From Spirochaetia bacterium (GTDB lineage: Bacteria; Spirochaetota; Leptospiria; Leptospirales; Leptonemataceae): a stretch of 9,699 nt of DNA. The notes beneath the pieces are model-generated. The model ran no database searches. It had not been told where the DNA came from and saw nothing but the letters and a program-made list of their open reading frames with translations. Where the stretch lies: positions 1-9,699 of the forward strand of contig JAOUOA010000065.1 of NCBI GenBank assembly GCA_029880625.1, written 5' to 3'. Position 1 is the first letter of the stretch; each line of letters starts with the position of its first letter. The translations under genes were made by a program, and so were the position numbers. This document shows positions 6,289 through 9,699 of this stretch, one piece after another.

Positions 6289-6297
6289 GCTTCCATT
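6280..6297. promoter_or_regulatory. Inverted repeat spanning the mqnC start codon
   Basis: AATGGA (6280-6285) and TCCATT (6292-6297) form a perfect 6-bp inverted repeat around a 6-base loop. In the minus-strand mRNA the stem and loop contain the GGAAG ribosome site and the ATG start of the mqnC-like gene, so folding could lower translation. A stem this short will occur often by chance. Confidence 0.25.
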
Positions 6298-6404
6298 AAA
6301 ATAAAATCGTCAAATATTGACAGCATTTTTCAATCTGTTCAGGGAATTTTCACTTTCTTGACTTTCTGAAGAAAGGAAAATCATCTGGCAATCAGAGGAA
6401 CATT
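6289..6404. other. Divergent intergenic region between mqnC and the Fe-S oxidoreductase gene
   Basis: This 116-bp gap must hold the promoters of two divergent genes unless they are read from elsewhere. Candidate -35 elements on the plus strand are TTGACA (6318-6323) and TTGACT (6358-6363), but neither has a convincing -10 box at 16-18 bases. The plus-strand gene has a good ribosome site, AGAGGA (6394-6399), five bases before ATG 6405. No operator-like repeat other than the one over the mqnC start was seen. Confidence 0.4.
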
Positions 6405-8600
6405 ATGACCGATTACATCATCCATTTTATTCACACGGCAGTCTTTTTTACAGCGGTAATTGTTTTTTTCCGTTCTGTTAATTATCGGCTAAAGACCGCG
6501 CAAAAAGGCCAGGCTGAAAAAATTGCTCCGATTGCAACCGGGATTCGTTCTTTTATCCTGAATGTAATATTTCAGGAAAAGCTGTTTAAAGAACCTCTGA
6601 GAGGCATCATGCATGCTTTTATTTTTTACGGATTTGTTATATATTCTGTTCATACTTTAAGCCAGATGACGGCAGGCAATATATGGAGTATTCTTGCTTC
6701 CAACGGATTGAATCCTTATGATTTCAAGCTTCTTGATTCGCCTCTGCCGTTTCTGGAAGGCAGTCTGCCGTCTGTATTATTTTTCCTTGCAGTTATTTTG
6801 CTGATCGCAACCATTACGATTTCCCGGACATTAAATGGAGGGAAAATTTTTCATCCCGTTCTGGAAGTTCAACGGCAATGGGCTGTCATTACAGCGCTGT
6901 TGCTGGAATCTGCGTTTCTCTTTTCTGTGATGCTGTTTTCTGGAAAGGAATTTTACGACAACGTAATAAGAATTTTTTCTTATCTGGTTCTGGGCGGCCT
7001 CGGGTATTTTGCTGCAAGAAGATGGATTTTTAAATCAAAGGGACTGGATATATCCTCTCCCCAATCGGCAATCGTCATCAGTTTAATCTCAATTTTAATG
7101 ATATCCACCCTGCTGAATCTTTCAGCAGAGTCAGCTGTCAGAGGAACAGAGAATCCTTTTGATCTCATCTTCACTCCTTTATTTTCTCTCATGACGAATC
7201 AAGCAGCAGAAGGAATTCTCATGTTTTCCTGGTGGGTGCATCTCATGACTGTCTACGCCTTCATGATCTATGTACCGACTTCAAAACACGGTCATTTAAT
7301 TTTTGCTCCAATCAATTTCTTCCTTCTGAAAGATTCTCCACGAGGACAGATGCCTTATATGGATCTTGAAGATGAAAATGCAGTATGGGGTTCCGGAAAT
7401 GTAAGCGAGCTTACCTGGAAAACAATGCTTGATTCGCTTTCCTGTATTGAATGCGGAAGATGCACAAACCGCTGTCCGGCAAACTTAACAGGAAAACCGC
7501 TTGATCCCAAAAAAATCATGGTGGATATCAAACATGCAATGATGGAATTCGCTCCGGCAATTCTCGAAAATAAAGAAAGCACGCCTGCTCCCTCTTCTCT
7601 CATCAATGAAACCTATATTGGGGACGAAGAACTCTGGAACTGCACAACATGCTTTGCATGCGTTGAAGCCTGTCCTGTAGGCAATAATCAGGCAGATGCA
7701 ATTCTTGCCATGCGGAAACATCTTGTGCTTCAGGAAAGCCGGTTCCCTTCGCATCTCCAAAATGCCTTCAACAATATGGAGCGAAACTCAAATCCATGGG
7801 GCGTTGCATCTTCATCCCGTGCAGACTGGTGTTCCGATCTTGATGTAAAAATCATGTCTGAAGATTCGAATGTTGAAATCCTTTACTGGGTGGGATGCGC
7901 GGGAGCGTTTGACGAAAGAAATAAAAATATTGCGCGATCCTTCGTGAAAATCATGAAAAGTGCAGACATTAATTTCGGGATCCTTGGAACAGAAGAAAAC
8001 TGCACTGGAGACAGCGCCAGAAGAGGCGGAAATGAATATCTTTATCAGATGCTTGCGCAGCAGAATATTGACACCATGAACGGATACGGCGTTAAAAAAA
8101 TTGTCACTGCCTGTCCTCACTGCTTCAATACGCTCAAAAACGAGTATCCTCAACTGGGGGGAAATTATGAAGTTCTCCATCACAGCCAGTACATTGATTC
8201 TCTTATTTCTGAAGGAAAATTAAACTGCAATTTTCAAAAAACAGACTTAAGCAAGAAAAAAAGCACATTCCACGATTCCTGTTATCTTGGACGTCATAAT
8301 GAAATTTATATGAACCCCAGAAATATAATGAACAGGGCATCTGGAACAATGGTTGAACCATGCGATACAAAAAGCGAATCACTCTGCTGCGGCGCAGGAG
8401 GAGCGCAGATGTGGATGGAAGAGCAGCATGAAAAAGTGAATCAAAAAAGAACTACACAGCTGCTTGAAACAGGAGCTGAAGTCATTGCTTCTGCCTGCCC
8501 CTTCTGCAACATCATGCTTTCCGACGGAGTCAAAGCCTCTTCCAGTGAAGATGTCCGTGTTCTGGATATTGCAGAAATTGTAGCCGAAGCGCTTGAATGA
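6405..8600 (+). CDS. Membrane (Fe-S)-binding heme oxidoreductase, probable ETF:menaquinone oxidoreductase type
   Basis: This 731-residue protein joins a NarI-like membrane part to a HdrD/GlcF-like Fe-S part. Hydrophobic helices lie near residues 5-22, 68-86, 122-139, 160-178, 187-202, 221-238 and 273-291; histidines H70, H83 and H279 are candidate heme b ligands. Two [4Fe-4S] ferredoxin motifs follow: C347/C350/C353-C357 and C413/C416/C419-C423, each ending in CP. Two CCG-type domains come next. The first has C498, C533 and C570/C573 with CTGD in place of CCG at 533-536; the second has C626, C661/C662 (CCGAGG) and C698/C701. This architecture matches membrane FeS oxidoreductases (DUF224 type, Mycobacterium EtfD, Syntrophomonas EMO) that pass electrons from electron-transfer flavoprotein to menaquinone during fatty-acid oxidation. 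The exact electron donor here is inferred because no etfAB genes lie in the window. Start ATG 6405 has AGAGGA upstream. The divergent mqnC-like gene fits a menaquinone link. Confidence 0.85.
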   Translation: MTDYIIHFIHTAVFFTAVIVFFRSVNYRLKTAQKGQAEKIAPIATGIRSFILNVIFQEKLFKEPLRGIMHAFIFYGFVIYSVHTLSQMTAGNIWSILASNGLNPYDFKLLDSPLPFLEGSLPSVLFFLAVILLIATITISRTLNGGKIFHPVLEVQRQWAVITALLLESAFLFSVMLFSGKEFYDNVIRIFSYLVLGGLGYFAARRWIFKSKGLDISSPQSAIVISLISILMISTLLNLSAESAVRGTENPFDLIFTPLFSLMTNQAAEGILMFSWWVHLMTVYAFMIYVPTSKHGHLIFAPINFFLLKDSPRGQMPYMDLEDENAVWGSGNVSELTWKTMLDSLSCIECGRCTNRCPANLTGKPLDPKKIMVDIKHAMMEFAPAILENKESTPAPSSLINETYIGDEELWNCTTCFACVEACPVGNNQADAILAMRKHLVLQESRFPSHLQNAFNNMERNSNPWGVASSSRADWCSDLDVKIMSEDSNVEILYWVGCAGAFDERNKNIARSFVKIMKSADINFGILGTEENCTGDSARRGGNEYLYQMLAQQNIDTMNGYGVKKIVTACPHCFNTLKNEYPQLGGNYEVLHHSQYIDSLISEGKLNCNFQKTDLSKKKSTFHDSCYLGRHNEIYMNPRNIMNRASGTMVEPCDTKSESLCCGAGGAQMWMEEQHEKVNQKRTTQLLETGAEVIASACPFCNIMLSDGVKASSSEDVRVLDIAEIVAEALE

Positions 8601-8783
8601 GTTTTTTATCAGTTAATCGCCGCTGCTTGTTCTGATTTCATTCCCAAACAGTCTGCATCTCATCCAGGGCAGATTCCATGTACAATTTACTGACGATTGG
8701 TCACGGCCCTGTTTTATGTCAATCGTCCATACCAGCCGGCTCTTAAAAAATAATTTCAAATCTCGTAACGTTAAGATATTCTA
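8601..8783. other. Noncoding gap with interleaved inverted repeats
   Basis: This 183-bp region separates the convergent ends of the oxidoreductase gene and the second GGDEF-EAL gene. No recognisable gene is present. CAGGGC (8665-8670) can pair with GCCCTG (8706-8711), and GACGATTG (8692-8699) with CAATCGTC (8720-8727); the arms interleave in pseudoknot order. Neither hairpin is followed by a T run on either strand, so they are not standard terminators. A short palindrome TAACGTTA lies at 8766-8773. The role is unknown and these matches could be chance. Confidence 0.3.
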
Positions 8784-9699
8784 TTAAAGATTTTTTTCCA
8801 GATAAGAATCAAAATTGTCATAAGAAAGAGGTTTTGAAAAAAAATACCCCTGAACAAGATTGCAGCCGTATTTTTTCAGAATTTCCATTTCTTCCCGGCA
8901 TTCAACTCCTTCAGCAGTAATGTACATTCCAAGACTCTGCCCCAGAAGAATTAGAGATTTTACAATCACAGAATTATTATAATTTTTATGAATATCCTTT
9001 ATAAACGTACGGTCAATCTTCAGTTCATGAAGCGGCAGTCCCTGGAGATAGGACAGTGAAGTATAGCCGATACCGAAATCATCAACGGCAAGTGAAAATC
9101 CCAATCCTGCAAGTTCATTCATCACCTTATGCGAAAGATCGCGGTCCAGCATCATTCCGGTTTCAGTAATTTCCAGAGTGACATTCTCCGCTTTAACCTT
9201 ATGGTATTCAAGAGAACTTTTCATAAATTCAATAAAATCAGACTCAAGCAGATTGTATGGTGAAAGATTGACTGCAAAATGAACGTTGTATTTTTGAGAA
9301 AGGCTATAAATCATACTGAATGATTTATTTATGAGAAGTCTGCTGAATGCCCGAAATAAATTCATTTCTTCCGCCATGGGCAAAAAAGAATCAGGCGAAA
9401 GGATTCCTCTTTCAGGATGATTCCAACGGGAAAGGATTTCAGCTCCGCTGATTTTTGAATCAGAAAGCCGAATTTTGGGCTGAAAATAAATTACAAACTG
9501 ATCTTCATTGAGCGCTTTTTTAAAATCCCCCATAAACTCAAGCTCATTCATACGCAATGATGCATCGGGTTCAAATTCAAAAATAGCATAAACATTTTGA
9601 TTCAGTCTGGCTGATTTAAGTGCAAGTTCAGCTCTCAATGTAAGAAGATCTACATGCTCCCCGTGTTCTGGATAGATCGAAATTCCTGCAGAAAAATCA
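8784..9699 (-). CDS. GGDEF-EAL cyclic-di-GMP protein, 5' truncated by window edge
   Basis: The C-terminal part of a second c-di-GMP enzyme. A TTG at 9638 could be taken as a start, but the frame stays open to the window edge, and the extra residues (FSAGISIYPEHGEHVDLL and on) are the C-terminal end of a GGDEF domain. The gene is therefore cut and TTG is an internal Leu. The visible GGDEF tail reads AELALKSAR where ADxAMYxAK is usual, so that domain may be degenerate; the GGDEF motif itself is outside the window. Counting residues from that TTG, the EAL domain (about 37-275) is complete: AEILSR (66-71, EIL for EAL with the metal-binding Glu kept), VNLS (123-126), LEITET (155-160), DDFGIGYTSL (186-195), ELKID (205-209), AEGVE (242-246) and QGYFFSKP (263-270). 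These are the residues of an active phosphodiesterase. Tandem TAA TAG stops end it. Confidence 0.9.
   Translation of the reverse strand, partial: DFSAGISIYPEHGEHVDLLTLRAELALKSARLNQNVYAIFEFEPDASLRMNELEFMGDFKKALNEDQFVIYFQPKIRLSDSKISGAEILSRWNHPERGILSPDSFLPMAEEMNLFRAFSRLLINKSFSMIYSLSQKYNVHFAVNLSPYNLLESDFIEFMKSSLEYHKVKAENVTLEITETGMMLDRDLSHKVMNELAGLGFSLAVDDFGIGYTSLSYLQGLPLHELKIDRTFIKDIHKNYNNSVIVKSLILLGQSLGMYITAEGVECREEMEILKKYGCNLVQGYFFSKPLSYDNFDSYLEKNL

Noticed and set aside
8638..8680. 13-codon minus-strand ORF (MESALDEMQTVWE) that looks protein-like
   Set aside because: Too short to judge; no ribosome site, and neighbouring frames show no continuation to a recognisable domain, so a gene remnant cannot be supported.
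8665..8727. Cyclic-di-GMP riboswitch near the EAL gene
   Set aside because: The CAGGGC element recalled the GEMM class, but the conserved core and tetraloop receptor sequences are absent, and the region is downstream, not upstream, of the c-di-GMP gene.
8678..8746. 22-codon plus-strand ORF (starts MYNLLTIGHG) in the 8601-8783 gap
   Set aside because: AGGG lies at a usable distance upstream, but there is no promoter, no relative I recognise, and the length is within chance.

Overview
The window is chromosomal-looking, moderately AT-rich DNA from a diderm, menaquinone-using bacterium. It carries a futalosine-pathway menaquinone gene (mqnC-like), a membrane Fe-S/heme oxidoreductase of the ETF:menaquinone type, two c-di-GMP enzymes, an rsmE and a tRNA-Leu with no encoded CCA. 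This mix fits a free-living spirochaete of the Leptospirales kind, but that is only a best guess from gene content. No phage, transposon, plasmid or CRISPR signature was seen.

Layout. (1) About 2-1924, plus strand: three tandem AIM24-family (TIGR00266-like) paralogues with 13-17 bp gaps, the first cut by the window edge. They end at a possible bidirectional terminator (1926-1976). (2) 2028-2723, minus: rsmE, 16S rRNA U1498 methyltransferase. (3) 2772-2855, plus: tRNA-Leu(CAA), lying antisense between two minus-strand genes. (4) 2891-4753, minus: a six-helix membrane GGDEF-EAL protein. It has a good promoter and a 10-codon leader ORF that overlaps its start codon. (5) 4906-5211, plus: a SelW-like (Rdx) CxxC protein with a promoter placed so that the mRNA would be almost leaderless. 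(6) 5197-6288, minus: mqnC-like radical SAM enzyme, overlapping the SelW-like gene tail to tail by 15 bp. (7) 6405-8600, plus: a 731-residue NarI-like/ferredoxin/CCG-domain oxidoreductase. (8) 8601-8783: a noncoding gap with two interleaved inverted repeats. (9) 8784 to the window end, minus: a second GGDEF-EAL protein, cut by the edge.

How the genes fit together. mqnC makes a menaquinone precursor and the divergently placed oxidoreductase probably feeds electrons (from electron-transfer flavoprotein or a similar donor) into menaquinone, so these two form a plausible respiratory pair. The two GGDEF-EAL proteins keep all the phosphodiesterase signature residues that can be seen, so the region probably contributes c-di-GMP turnover. 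The AIM24 trio is the most unusual part: its role in bacteria is unknown, and three adjacent diverged copies suggest a hetero-oligomer. I found no convincing new multi-gene system; the best leads are the AIM24 trio, the leader ORF and the near-leaderless promoter.
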